Position numbers and translations under genes: made by a program | The notes under the pieces: generated by a model | Databases searched by the model: none | What the model was told of the DNA's origin: nothing | What the model saw: the letters and a program-made list of their open reading frames with translations, nothing else | NCBI RefSeq assembly: GCF_016097555.1 | Contig: NC_054708.1 | Location: 23,263,334-23,327,333, forward strand | DNA from: Gigantopelta aegis | Lineage: Eukaryota > Mollusca > Gastropoda > Neomphalida > Peltospiridae | Direction: 5' to 3' | DNA: 64,000 nt | Shown here: positions 32,190-43,123 of the stretch, piece by piece | Numbering within the stretch: position 1 is the first letter of the stretch | Layout: every line of letters starts with the position of its first letter

Positions 32190-32448
32190 AGTCGGTTCAT
32201 TGCTTGTGTTGCAGGGTCGAACCACTGATTGTTTTCTTCTCGTTCCGACCAGTGTACTAAACTGGTCAAAGGTCGTGATATGTGCTTTCCTGTCTGTGTG
32301 AAAGTGCATATAAAAGATCGCTTTCTCTTGCTGCATTAGGAAAAAATGTAGCAGGATTCTTCTGACGACTACGATTCAGAATTATCAAATGTTTGCTATC
32401 CAATACCCGATGATTAATTAATCAATGTACTCTAGTGGTGTCTGCAAA
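32190..32448 (+). repeat. Diverged SINE with tail B
   Basis: Head remnant (GGGTCGAACCACTG), core (GTGCATATAAAAGATCG) and tail B ending GTACTCTAGTGGTGTC. Confidence 0.8.
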
Positions 32449-32910
32449 AACCCCTTTAAACCTTCGTGTTAGCCAGAGCACTATGTGTAGCATACAATAA
32501 GACATATACCATTAAACCTAGCTCAAAAGTCGTATTTGTGAGATTATTGTTACAGATCGGATTAGTATGCAGGGATTTATCAATGATCCCATGTCTGACA
32601 TGATTGGGAAAATTGGCGCGATTTAATCAATAGATTCATTGGGTCTTTAAGTGTTCTTTTAGGCCAATGAATAATGAAACACACCGTTGTTAAATTAATT
32701 AGAACAGATATACTAGTAATTAAAAATATTTACATATCAAATTGGGTATTTTCAGTGTCAATTGGCTTTTCAGAAGGGACCTAATGGCTATGTTTGGTAA
32801 TACCTGAATAAATCCTTGATATGCTATTAAACTAGGCTGAGGTAACGATGTAAAAAAAAAAGAAAAAAAAAAGATTTAAAGTATTCATATGATTTATACA
32901 GATGTTGTGT

Positions 32911-32925
32911 TGTTTCTTTTTCAGA
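32911..32925 (+). promoter_or_regulatory. Likely 3' splice acceptor before the ASB-like coding exon
   Basis: TTGTTTCTTTTTCAG directly upstream of ACGACCAAACC; typical acceptor, implying a 5' exon, perhaps untranslated. Confidence 0.6.
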
Positions 32926-32942
32926 CGACCAAACCTTCGAAA

Positions 32943-33998
32943 ATGAAAATTCCGTCACAAAAATACGACGCCGACGGGACTGTCAACATGTATGACTTTG
33001 TCGTCGCTGCCAAAGAGAACGACGTGGAAGAACTTTCACGAATTTTGCGAGGCGTGAAATCGGCAATAAATAAATCGGACTGGGTCCACAACGAGACCGC
33101 CTTAACGATTTCCACAAAACTTGGCCGAAAGGAGAGCGTGGAATTCTTGTTGACGAATGGCGTCGATGTAAACTGCGCCAACAGAAAGGGGAAACGATCT
33201 CTTTATTACGTGATAGTTGAGAAGCAAGTCACTTGCATGAAGCTGATCCTGTCTTCCAAAAACGTTGAGGTGAACCCCGTGGTTCACGAAGGTCTCACGC
33301 CACTGATGCTGTCGGCTAAACTCGGCTTCGACAGCTGCGTCAAACTGCTGGTAGACCACGGCTGCGACATAAACAGAAAGTCGAAAGTCGAAAAGAAAGG
33401 CGCAATTCACTACAGCATCCAACCAGAACCGTGGCAGCCGACTCTGATTCAGAAGAAGGCGTCAGACGATGACAGCAGATTTCAGTGTCTCAGAGCTTTG
33501 GTGGAGTCGGGGGCAGACGTGAATCTCTCAGACGCAGACGGCATGACGCCATTACATTATGCAATACGAAACCGAAACGCCAGGGCCGTGGAACTCTTGG
33601 TTTTAGAGGGATGTTCCGTAAATGTTGCAGCTAGCTGGGAAACGGCTCTGTCTTGTTGTGTGGGCCCCGTGACGCCTGCTCTCCTGGCCTCATACGTTTC
33701 CAATACTCGTATAATATCGATTCTTTTAGCAGCAGGGTGTGATTTCCTCACCTGTCCAGCTATGATGAAAATTAAATCAAACCACCCCCATCGTCTGTGT
33801 CTGGGAATGTGTCACAGGATGCCTGGGGTTTTTCGTCATGACGTTCCGCCAATCAAAAAGGATCCCAAGGATTTGAAACGATTGTGCCGACTGGCTATTA
33901 GAAAGGTTATGGGACAAAATATTGCAAGATGTTCTGACCAGCTGCGGTTGCCCAAGCCAGTAGAGTTGTATATCAGTAAAACGGAATACCAAAGTTGA
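32943..33998 (+). CDS. Ankyrin-repeat and SOCS-box protein (ASB-like)
   Basis: 351 residues from the ATG at 32943. About six or seven ankyrin repeats run from residue 17 to about 268: GLTPLMLSAKLGFDSCVKLL at 117-136 and GMTPLHYAIRNRNARAVELL at 200-219 are textbook repeats, the others are degenerate. Residues 308-344 (PKDLKRLCRLAIRKVMG, then QLRLPKPVELY) are a SOCS box. ASB proteins use the SOCS box to bind elongin B/C and cullin-5 and present ankyrin-bound substrates for ubiquitination. An in-frame polypyrimidine tract and CAG (32914-32925) lie just upstream, so this may be a 3' terminal exon whose coding starts earlier; the ATG at 32943 is the simplest start. GC content is higher than the surroundings and no frame damage is seen. 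Confidence 0.9.
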   Translation: MKIPSQKYDADGTVNMYDFVVAAKENDVEELSRILRGVKSAINKSDWVHNETALTISTKLGRKESVEFLLTNGVDVNCANRKGKRSLYYVIVEKQVTCMKLILSSKNVEVNPVVHEGLTPLMLSAKLGFDSCVKLLVDHGCDINRKSKVEKKGAIHYSIQPEPWQPTLIQKKASDDDSRFQCLRALVESGADVNLSDADGMTPLHYAIRNRNARAVELLVLEGCSVNVAASWETALSCCVGPVTPALLASYVSNTRIISILLAAGCDFLTCPAMMKIKSNHPHRLCLGMCHRMPGVFRHDVPPIKKDPKDLKRLCRLAIRKVMGQNIARCSDQLRLPKPVELYISKTEYQS

Positions 33999-34209
33999 AG
34001 TGGAAGTATTTGATGACATTGTCCAAGAGTGTTCATTCCTTATAATCCATTTTATTCTAGTCTTCTTTACGACTTTTTAAAAGTACATTGTGATACCTAT
34101 ATTGTTTTACTGGGCGTTTGTATTTTTTACTACTTTATTAAGGTACTAACCCTTAAATGCAAATTTTTACTCATTTTTACTCATTTTTATAACTTGTTTT
34201 GTTTTAACC

Positions 34210-34215
34210 AATAAA
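34210..34215 (+). terminator. Candidate polyadenylation signal of ASB-like gene
   Basis: AATAAA 212 bp after the stop; a second candidate lies at 34479-34484. Confidence 0.5.
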
Positions 34216-34499
34216 TATGAGTGTGTTTTAGTTAATTTCGTTGTTATTAACGAAAGTCGCTTTTTTAATTCGGCCATTTGCCGCATTCGCATTGCAAATG
34301 ACTCGGGATTCAGCTAAAGGAACGCCTCACGATGGAAGCTGTTTGTTTTTGGCACAACACATATATGGCTTTACCAACCATTTTCATCTAAGCTCTCATC
34401 TTCATGAACAATTAAAGCTGTGTTACAGTTAGTAAACATTAACTTTGTTAAATCAATTAACACTGCATTAAGCCTTTCAATAAATTCATTTTAAACTCC

Positions 34500-34775
34500 T
34501 TTCTAGATAGTAACAAGAAACCCGCTACCGCCACATAGACGACTCCTACCGAATAGCAGCAATGGGTATTTTGTATGCAGTTTTAGTAAGCAGGACAGCA
34601 TGTACCACAAAATTAAGATTCGTTCATTACATTGAGCTTCCTATCTAATCCATTTTAAACTGCATTCCAGACCGTAATAGCAAACTCGCTACCGTCACAT
34701 CGGCATATTGCCGAATAGCGACAAGGGATATTTTATATGGCAGAACAGCACATACCACGGCTTTTCATATACCAC
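34500..34775 (-). repeat. Two decayed SINE core pieces, minus
   Basis: GAAACCCGCTACCGCCACAT at 34518 and CAAACTCGCTACCGTCACAT at 34681 are the same core region, so two nested or duplicated remnants. Confidence 0.6.
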
Positions 34776-35150
34776 ATCACATATTACGATCACGACACGA
34801 TACCACATATTTTGATACACTAGTATAAGACTATTAGCTGGTATGTGAAAACCCCATAAGCAGGAATGAGCATTAAATCTTAAAACGCCAATTTAGTCCA
34901 GTCAATCTATGAAACGCGGACACAATTTGCTTAGATTGACTGGATATTTTACTTCCACCGATCCACTGCTGTCCATTGCAAGTTCGTAATCGATGTTTTA
35001 AATGACTGTCCAGAGTGTGTTGCCAATGTTAATATTATGCCCAGTAACGGAGACCCTTTAGTGACTAAAATTACATATTTAATACATTTCTCAGCATAAA
35101 ATATCGCTGGCTGTATATTGTATGTCTGTCTACTGGTCCTCATGTTTGTG
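34776..35150. other. Intergenic DNA with one short inverted repeat
   Basis: CCAGTCAATCT at 34899 and AGATTGACTGG at 34933 could form a hairpin; nothing else recognised. Confidence 0.35.
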
Positions 35151-35402
35151 CTATAGTATTTCCCATCATTCTATAAACAGGTTTTTTTGTGTGTTGTAAA
35201 TAACATCAGTTTGGTTTACGGTCAGAAGAAAAAAAAAAGAAAATGAAAAAATGTTTTGGAAATACAATTTTTGTGTGAAATCTACAAATTAATCGTCTCA
35301 GAAATATATAACTTGTAGTAAATTAAAAAAAACAAAAACAAAAAACAACAATTAAAAATTCCAAAGTATAAAAAAAGGCGTTCGCTGTGGGACGGACTAT
35401 AG
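35151..35402. mobile_element. MITE with CTATAGTCYGTCC termini, copy 2
   Basis: Starts CTATAGTATTTCCCATCA and ends GGACGGACTATAG; interior CATCAGTTTGGTTTACG and A-rich DNA as in copy 1. Confidence 0.7.
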
Positions 35403-35635
35403 GTCAAAGTTTATTTTATTTCCTAATCTATTTCTTTTCGTACGTATGAAATATTGGGAGGCCAAATCCAGTCTGGCCAATTATGAACATTAGGACGACC
35501 AGAAAGACATTGGATGTACAGACACATATTCTATACAAGAAACTATATATTAATAATTTAGTATGCAATTCTAGTCGTTAAACTATTTTATTGGTCTGAA
35601 TCATCTTACAATGGCAACATACTCGGGACAGTCTC
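35403..35635. mobile_element. Truncated TTAA MITE (AGGGACATTCC family)
   Basis: Right two thirds only: the centre TTTCGTACGTATGAAA, ACGACCAGAAAGACATTGG, and an end like CTCGGGACAGTCTC followed by TTTAA at 35635-35639. Confidence 0.7.
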
Positions 35636-35639
35636 TTTA

Positions 35640-35944
35640 ACTGGGGGTGGGGGTGTGGGTGGGATGTAGCTTAGTGATGCGCGATCGGTCTGGGATCAAT
35701 CCCCGTCGGTGGGTCCATTGGGTTATTTCTCGCTCCATCCAGTGTACCACGACTGGTATATCAATAGCCATGGTATGGTGCTATCCTGTATGTGGGATGG
35801 TGCATATAAAATATCCCTTGCTACTAATGGAAAAAAAGGTAGCGGGTTTCCTCACTATGTCAAAATTACCAAATGTTTGACATCCAATAGCCGATGATTA
35901 ATAAATCAATGTGCTCTAGTGGTGTCGTTAAACAAAACAAACTT
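35640..35944 (+). repeat. SINE, head 2 with tail B
   Basis: GGTGGGATGTAGCTTAGTGA head with a deletion, core and tail B ending AAACAAAACAAACTTC. TCTTACAATGGCA occurs after it and also 20-30 bp before it. Confidence 0.88.
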
Positions 35945-35973
35945 CTTACAATGGCAGCAGGCCAGGGAAGATT

Positions 35974-36180
35974 AAAGGAAAGGAATGTTTGTTTTACGAC
36001 ACCCAAGCACGTTTTAAACTACAGCTATTTGGTGTCTAATATACTATAATATGGTTATTTCTACATTTGGTTAAGAGGAAACCCGTTGCCGCCACATAGG
36101 CTACTCCAATCGATAAGCACCAGGGGATATTTTATGTTATGTACTTCCCATAGAAAAGACAATACATAACACGATATTTG

Positions 36181-36213
<33 letters not shown>

Positions 36214-36430
36214 CACATACACACACACACACACCACACACACACACCACACTCACACACCACACACACACCACACACACACACACCACACCCTCAAACA
36301 CCACACACACACACACACACCACACACGCACCACACACCCCACACCACACACACACACCACACACGCCACACACACCACACACACACAGGCCACACACCG
36401 CACACACACACACACCACACACACATACCA

Positions 36431-36461
<31 letters not shown>

Positions 36462-36585
36462 CCACACACGCACACACACACACACACAGTCGTGAGGGAC
36501 TGGTTGGGGCGGGAAAATTCCAGTCCTTTGAGGGAGACCGATTCTGTGACACATCGTACCTCAGGCGAGAGCTTTGCCAGGGTTC
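35974..36585 (-). repeat. SINE split by an expanded microsatellite, minus
   Basis: Tail and half core at 35974-36180 (ending ACACGATATTTGATAT), other half core and head from 36488 (GTCGTGAGGGACTGG). The normal core reads straight through this point as TTGATATACCAGTCGTGG. The 300-bp insert is pure dinucleotide repeat. Confidence 0.85.
36179..36487. repeat. (AT)n then (CA)n microsatellite inside a SINE
   Basis: About 26 bp of AT then about 280 bp of CA units with CACCACA interruptions. Frames of Cys-Val or Thr-His across it are artefacts. Confidence 0.93.
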
Positions 36586-36665
36586 AATAAATCCAGTAGC
36601 CCCCGGTTCAGGCTAATGATTTTTTTTTGGTCTGGGATAATGAAAAATACTAACTATTACTATAA

Positions 36666-37053
36666 AGAAAGAAAGAAGTGTTTTATTTAACGACGCACTC
36701 AACACATTTTATTTACGGTTATATGGCGTCAGACATATGGTTAAGGACAACACAGATTTTGAGAGGAAACCCGCTGTCGCCACTACATGGGCTACTCTTC
36801 CGATTATCAGCAAGGGATCTTTTATTTGCGCTTTCCACAGGCAGGATAGCACAAACCATGGCCTTTGTTGAACCAGTTATGGATCACTGGTCGGTGCAAG
36901 TGGTTTACACCTACCCATTGAGCCTTGCGGAGCACTCACTCAGGGTTTGGAGTCGGTATCTGGATTAAAAATCCCATGCCTCGACTGAGATCCGAACCCA
37001 GTACCTACCAGTCTGTAGACCGATGGCCTGCCACGACGCCACCGAGGCCGGAC
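36666..37053 (-). repeat. Full-length SINE, head 1 with tail A, perfect target duplication
   Basis: Complete from the (GAAA)n tail to GGCCTCGGTGGCG of the head. A 14-bp perfect target duplication AACTATTACTATAA lies at 36652-36665 and 37054-37067. Little divergence, so young. Confidence 0.95.
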
Positions 37054-37067
37054 AACTATTACTATAA

Positions 37068-37534
37068 TACAAAGCTTCTGTGAGGGATAGTGATTTTCTC
37101 AAACATTATTTAAGACTGGCTCTACCACTGAGCTTAATCTCCCCCTCACCCCCACACTGGCAAGCGTGACTGCACCATGATGATGAACTTTGAGGATGCA
37201 CAGGGATCCTTGACCAACTTATTTTTACAGACAGATAAACAGATAGGACAATATTTTATTTATGTATGCAATTAACTCAGTATCATTTAAAATACAGAAT
37301 GAAAGTAAAAACCTATTTTTTTACAAGAATTACGATAAACTATCAGTTCTTAAAGAGAAAAATTGAAAAAAAAGAAGAAAAAAAAAAGAAGAAAAAAAGT
37401 AAAAAGACTGCACATATTGGTTCTCAAAATCGATATTCTGGTTGACTGATTTCAAAATAATGTTCATGCTTATTTCCAATTAAGATTGATATCCCACTAT
37501 CTGGTTTGTCTATTCGGGACAAAACTGTGATTCC
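37068..37534. other. Spacer with A-rich low-complexity tract
   Basis: GAAAAAAAAG-type run at 37358-37400; no gene. Confidence 0.4.
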
Positions 37535-37596
37535 AAAGGGATTTTCCTGAGTTTGCTGCAATTTACAACTAACAGGCCCAGTCCCTTTTTGATAAC

Positions 37597-37830
37597 AGGG
37601 CGGGACGTAGCTGCGCCCATGACAGGCGTGCGCTACAACCGCTTGTTCTGAATATGCACATTAAACTCTATTAACAAATTAATTATTAATTATCTATTAA
37701 CCTAATGACAAAATGTAGCGGGTTTCCTTTTTAAGAATATATGTCTAATTACGAAATATATGACATCCAATAGCCGATGATTCATAAATCAATGTGCTCT
37801 AGTGCTATCGTTAAACAAAACTTCTTATTC
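37597..37830 (+). repeat. Rearranged SINE, head 2 piece and tail B
   Basis: GGGCGGGACGTAGCTGC at the start, core lost, then TGTAGCGGGTTTCC and tail B ending GTGCTCTAGTGCTATCG. Confidence 0.6.
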
Positions 37831-38445
37831 TTTTTTTTATGACAACAAAATTATATTATTAAAGATATTTTTCTATTTATACATGTATATGCAGATACTG
37901 GTATTCAAAACAACAAAATATGTTTAATATATAATTTCAGTCGTCTAAAAGGATCCGTTAGTCGGAAACATCTTAAGCCCCGGTCACACTGTCAAGGATC
38001 AGGACGCCGGTGTAAACGGAATGCAATTCCGTAGGAATAGTTGTCTGGCTGGACTTTGTCTCCTAGGAATGCAGGTCCTAGGTCTAATATACCTAGGAAT
38101 GCAAGTCCTAGGACTTACGTTCCTTAGGAATACTGGTCTGACTGCCAGGATATTAAGTCCGGGTCGTGCCTGCATTCCTGGACAATAAAAATTTAAGTCC
38201 GATGGTACATATACAAAATAAATTATAAATGTAAACAAAATGAAAAGCAGTTTCCTTTCTGGTTTATTTAATTAACTTGGGATACTGGCGCCTCTCCTTA
38301 TTTAAATATTTTCTATTTATTCCAATATTTTCCATTTATATCATTTGCAAGAGTATGTACACATTTGTTGACCTTATTACACGAGCAAAACTAAGGTCTT
38401 TATTCATTGCGTGTTGTTCCAACTAATAAATGTTTAAACATTTAA

Positions 38446-38818
38446 AGGGGCATACCCTAGTTTCAATCCGTGAAAATTACCACTAAGTTTTGTTAATCTA
38501 CAAACCTGTAACACATTTGGATAAAGTTACAATTGAGTGAAATATGAGTCTGTTACTTTGAAATGGTGAATTACCCTCTAAAAATAGACTAAAACTCGAC
38601 TCCATAACTGTTACTTCTCAGACGCACGTGTGTTTTTAAAAATATGAGAAATGCATTTTGTGATATTAAAAACACCAGGATGACCAAAAACACTTCGAAT
38701 GTACGGAAATTGATAATGTAAACAATAAAATCTAAGTAAAGTATGATTTAAGTTATCAAAAACGGATATAATAGTAAGAAATATGCGTTAGTGTTTAAAA
38801 AGACTAGGGCATGTCCCT
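38446..38818. mobile_element. TTAA MITE, AGGGGCATACCC family
   Basis: 373 bp, termini AGGGGCATACCCTAGT and inverted AGGGACATGCCCTAGT, flanked by TTAA at 38442-38445 and 38819-38822. The terminal AGGGRCAT is shared with the other TTAA family here. Confidence 0.85.
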
Positions 38819-40090
38819 TTAAAAGTAACTCGAAAAGATTTTCCATAATTCCAAGCATGTATTAGTACTCGCAGATAAGTATAACTTGCCCATCTGATAT
38901 TACCAACACAATTATCTGTTAGACATTATATACTGGTATTTGATGTTGATAATAATAATAATAATAATAATAATAATTCAACTATAAAAATGTGATATCT
39001 GCGTTATATAAATTATCTTATATAATTTTTAAGTTTGTGCCTTTTTGTCAATAATGTTGCAGGCGCATGTACGTTGGGTGTGGGGTGGGGTGGCGTGGTC
39101 TAAAAACTCCTCTTCAAAACAAATTTCTACCTGCCACAGTCTAGACCTCCACCCCTGCATAATTTACTGAACATGTGCCTGCTTTGTCAATTTTACTCAT
39201 TTTCAAAAATTAATTTGGTCTAACATATGACATATCAGACTCTGGGCTCTATATCTTAGTCCCAACCAACCATACCATCGATTACAAATTATGTTAAATG
39301 GTTATTATTAAGGTTTATCATTTAATAGAAATAGTGGGTTTTAGCAGCTCAATGGGCCACTACACTGATTAAGACAAAACAGTAACCCCTGAACAATTAT
39401 CATACTATCAATAATATGCACACACAATTTACACAGATATTTTTAAACAGACTAACTATTCATGACACTTTTACACTTGACAGTTTTGGTCATAATAGGC
39501 GTTCAGGCTCCTTTTTTGGGAGTAGGGGTGGGGTGGGGGCAGGCTGATTTTTATTGCCCGAATGAAACGAAACTGCCCGAATCTGGAACACAACGTATGT
39601 TTATATTCGCATTACTACCAAGACGCTATATAGGATTCCAAACAAATCAGTCTGCATTTGTACATGGATTACAACTAATATTGTGAGTAGAATGATGGAA
39701 ATGTATGGTGAAGATTTCAGGCCAGCTCATTTTGCCCGAAATTGTCCCCAGCACTGGGGGAGTGACCCCCCCCCCCCCCCCCAACCCCACCTCCATCCAG
39801 TCTCGAACGCTTATGATGTTCCTTACGGCCAGGTATAACAATGCAGAAACCCTTTCCCCAACTCGTATCTTATGCTTATGATGGTCAAAACTGCCATATG
39901 ACAGTCAGTGATAATTAATTTCAAGTGTTTTGATGCTATTTTTAATTGTTCATCAGTAAAAGGTAATTTTTCATGCTTATTATTCCTGTTATTTTTATAT
40001 TGTAGTAGGGCCTAACTGGTCATTATAGTACTAGTTATTAGTACTAACTACTAGAACTAAGTACAGTTTTCAAAGTTTTATTTCAGGGAT
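38819..40090. other. Interior of nested transposon, no gene
   Basis: AAT repeats at 38950-38976, a C17 run at 39766-39782, and GC-rich patches at 39060-39160 and 39480-39560; no recognisable protein. Confidence 0.35.
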
Positions 40091-40097
40091 TTTCAGG

Positions 40098-40122
40098 AAT
40101 CATATATATATATATTTATTTC

Positions 40123-40220
<98 letters not shown>
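40098..40220. repeat. (TA)n microsatellite within a hairpin
   Basis: About 90 bp of pure TA flanked by ATTTATTTCCGATATA and TATCGGAAATAAAT, which are inverted. Confidence 0.9.
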
Positions 40221-40545
40221 CGGAAATAAATTCCAGAGGACTAGGAATACTAGGATTGAAAGTCCTGTGGGCCAGGAGTACCAGGAATAAAAGTCCCACG
40301 GTCTTACATTCCTCGGAATCCACGTCCCACAGACTTAAATTCATAGGAATACAAGTCCCACAGACTAGGATTCCGAGGAATGGAAGTCCGATCGGACAAA
40401 GATTAAGAAAATCACAAATAATCAGATTGTGATTTACCGTCAAAATATAAACTTATAAAACATATTATTAAAAATCATGTTGGTATATACAGAAATTGTC
40501 TTTTGCTGTTCGCCAAATGTTTTTTTTTTTAGTTACCAGTTTTCA

Positions 40546-40546
<1 letters not shown>

Positions 40547-40619
<73 letters not shown>

Positions 40620-40637
40620 AATATATATATATATATC
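40547..40637. repeat. (CT)n then (AT)n microsatellite
   Basis: About 60 bp CT followed by AT units. Confidence 0.9.
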
Positions 40638-40756
40638 GTTAAAAGTGTATGGTTTATCTCTACATGACAGGCTTGTTTCGTGAGAGAGTTGAATTCAATT
40701 CAACTCTCTCACGAAACAAGCCTGTCATGTAGAGATAAACATACACTTTTAACGAT
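40635..40756. repeat. 122-bp near-perfect palindrome
   Basis: Arms of about 60 bp meet at GAATTCAATTC with no real loop. The only difference is one extra G near 40651. Outer ends are ATCGTTAAAAGTGTATG and its complement. Confidence 0.95.
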
Positions 40757-40817
40757 GTATCTGGCTCCCACACGGTTGAGCACTCTATAAAATAGCGTCT
40801 TTCAACTCGAAAACGAC

Positions 40818-40821
<4 letters not shown>

Positions 40822-40883
<62 letters not shown>
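40822..40883. repeat. (TA)n microsatellite
   Basis: About 60 bp of pure TA. Confidence 0.9.
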
Positions 40884-40885
<2 letters not shown>

Positions 40886-41994
40886 CAATTTTGGGCTACA
40901 TATTGTTTTTTAGATATATATTTCTACGTGTTGAACACATGAACACATAGCCTACTTTATATCTGTAGTTGCATTATATACTTTTAAAAAAAGCAAGATA
41001 TTCGTCCAACTTCAATATGCTGACAAAAATGTAAGACAATTACAAAAATTCACTCACGTATCTGATCCACAAGTCTATGACGTAAAAAAAAAAGAGAAAA
41101 AAAATTTTGACATAGAGATTTGAACACAGAATAATCTTAAGAGACTCGTATACTTATCCATCACACTACGAGGGAAGGCTGCCAAAACTTCACTTTTTTT
41201 CTCGTGTCTTTCTGGCAGCTCGTGCAAATTGCAAAGTATAACAAACGGACATCTAATTTCCCGGACTTATATTTCTGTCACTGCTGTAGAAGGAATTTAA
41301 GTCCGGTAGGAATACAAGTCCTAGGATAAAAATAACTTAAAAATAAATCAGGTATGAAAGTCCGGGTAGGACTATGGTTCCTAAGCTATGGAGGTCCGAT
41401 AGGACTACTGTTCCTACGGACCTGCGTTCCTTTTACACCGGGTTAGCCACAGATACGATCCGGCATCATTCGTGTCAGTCCGTTGTGGTCCGTAGAGAAC
41501 CATAGCTGTCCATATTAAATCCCTGATCAGTCGTAGTAGTACTTGTATGTCCGTGAAAATTTTGAACATGTTCAAAAATTCATCACGGATCGAACAACCG
41601 TAGTACATCCTTAATGATCCGTAGAAGAACGTAATAATCCGTACTTAAACCGTCCTTATCCGTACTTAATCGTAATAATCCCCGGCCTCAATCTCCGGTC
41701 ACACTGTCAAGGATCAGGACGCCGGGTTTGCCACGGATACGATCCGGCATCATTCGTGATAATCCGTTGTGGTCCGTACTAAACTATATCGATCCTTAGC
41801 AATTCGTAGCGACCCGTAGCGCTCCCCGTTGTCAACTAACCTCTATCCTTAATAATCATTGGTTTATCCGTCGAAAACCGTAGTTAAAACGTGGTGCATC
41901 CGTGATGTTTTCATCCGTCGTGAATCTGGCCAGACGATCCTTGACAGTGTGTCCGGGGCTTTACAGTGGCTGCAAATTCTGACTGTCTCTTTAA

Positions 41995-42353
41995 AGGGAC
42001 ATTCCTGAGTTTGCTGCATTGTAAGATGTTTCCGACTAATAAAATATTTCTACGATTAAACTTACATATTAAATATATTTTCTTGTTTAGAATATGTCTG
42101 TATATTCAATGTGTTTCTGGTCGTCTTAATATTTGTGAGAAGCCCAAATAATTTCGTACGTACGAAAAAAACTATTTTAGGAAACAAATTGAAATTTAAC
42201 CTAGTACAAATATTAGAACGACCAGAAGCACGTTTAATATACAACCACTAATATTGTATGCAGAAAAAATATATTTGATATGTAATTACAATGGCTAAAA
42301 AGTCTGTTAGTCGATAACATCTTAAAAATTGCTGCAAACTCAGGAATGTCCCT
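41995..42353. mobile_element. TTAA MITE (AGGGACATTCC family), intact
   Basis: 359 bp; AGGGACATTCCTGAGTTTGC at one end and its inverted copy at the other, TTAA at 41991-41994 and 42354-42357. Almost the whole element is a palindrome centred on TTTCGTACGTACGAAA. Its left TTAA is shared with the end of the interrupted MITE before it. Confidence 0.92.
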
Positions 42354-42387
42354 TTAAATTTACGTAGATTTTGCATAATAACAGGTA

Positions 42388-42523
42388 CTATCGGAAGAGT
42401 AGCCCATGCAGTGGCGACAGCGGGTTTCCTCTCAAAATCTGTGTGGTCCTGAACCATATGTCTGACGCCATATAACCGTAAATAAAATGTGTTGAGTGCG
42501 TCGTTAAATAAAACACTTCTTTC
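42388..42523 (+). repeat. 5'-truncated SINE tail A with perfect target duplication
   Basis: Only 136 bp, from TATCGGAAGAGTAGCCCATG to the tail. The 12-bp duplication TAATAACAGGTA lies at 42376-42387 and 42524-42535. Classic LINE-driven truncation. Confidence 0.93.
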
Positions 42524-42535
42524 TAATAACAGGTA

Positions 42536-42872
42536 TCATGTGAAATTTCAGCTTCTTATCTGATTTTAATAACATATATAGTAGACTGAGTTTGATCTTG
42601 AATAATTAAAAAGTGATCTTTATTTAAATACGGCGTAGGGTTTTTGACTTTTAAAAGGTCATGCTTTTAATTTAAATATCTATCATATTCTTGTAATAAG
42701 CATTGAAGTGAATGGTGGTTAGTTATAGAAAATTCAGTGTCGTGATCTTGCAAATCCAGAATTAGTTCAGGATGTTTTTAAAGGGGGAAGGGGGGGGGGG
42801 GGGTCACCAAATTCTAAAAAGGGCAATTTGATTTTGTCGAAGGCAATTTAATGTTGTATATTGTGGATGATA
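42536..42872. other. Spacer with G14 run
   Basis: No gene; homopolymer G at 42790-42803. Confidence 0.4.
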
Positions 42873-43123
42873 TATACACCTGGAAATTAATTAAGCACCA
42901 CCCAATTTATATTGTCACCAAATTATTATTATGGGTGGTAGCCAGGCAATATTAATACTGTAAAATTCATGTCCCTTCCCACGCTCCATACTGTCGTTTC
43001 GTTGTCTTGCCAGTCAAGAACCCGCACAAATAGCACGTGCAGAAAACTACCCTCACACGTGGGAAAACCAAGTTTTTGTTCAGTTAAGTTTTATGCAGGT
43101 TTTCGGAAAACAATTTTCCATTT

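Larger units (their letters stand above)
38011..41437. mobile_element. Transposon nested in the PIF/Harbinger-like element
   Basis: Termini TGTAAACGGAATGCA and TGCGTTCCTTTTACA with CCGG on both sides (38007-38010 and 41438-41441). The uninterrupted sequence is seen in the tandem partner at 41718-41728 (GGACGCCGGG). Both subterminal regions (38026-38180, 41280-41420) and a block at 40230-40400 are packed with TAGGAATACAAGTCC-like motifs in both orientations. Confidence 0.75.
37976..41960. mobile_element. PIF/Harbinger-like non-autonomous transposon, composite
   Basis: Termini AGCCCCGGTCACACTGTC and inverted AGCCCCGGACACACTGTC, flanked by TTA at 37973-37975 and 41961-41963. The TTA duplication is confirmed by the interrupted MITE around it. 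TTA targets fit PIF/Harbinger. A second start (CCGGTCACACTGTCAAGG) at 41694 shows a tandem partner. Repeated ATCCGT/TAATCCGTA motifs fill 41441-41900. No transposase seen. Confidence 0.75.
37535..41990. mobile_element. TTAA MITE (AGGGACATTCC family) broken by nested insertions
   Basis: Left end AAAGGGATTTTCCTGAGTTT at 37535, middle after a SINE (37597-37830) to AGTCGGAAACATC at 37972, then resuming at 41961 as TTACAGTGGCTGCAAATTC and ending CTGTCTC with TTAA at 41991-41994. Joined across the insertion, the right end matches intact copies at 42300-42353 and 47540-47576. Confidence 0.8.

Noticed and set aside
35603..35960. TCTTACAATGGCA as a SINE target duplication
   Set aside because: The first occurrence is part of the TTAA MITE end and lies some 25 bp from the SINE start, so it is not a clean flank.
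36137..36554. Cys-Val and Thr-His reading frames
   Set aside because: Translation of a CA microsatellite.
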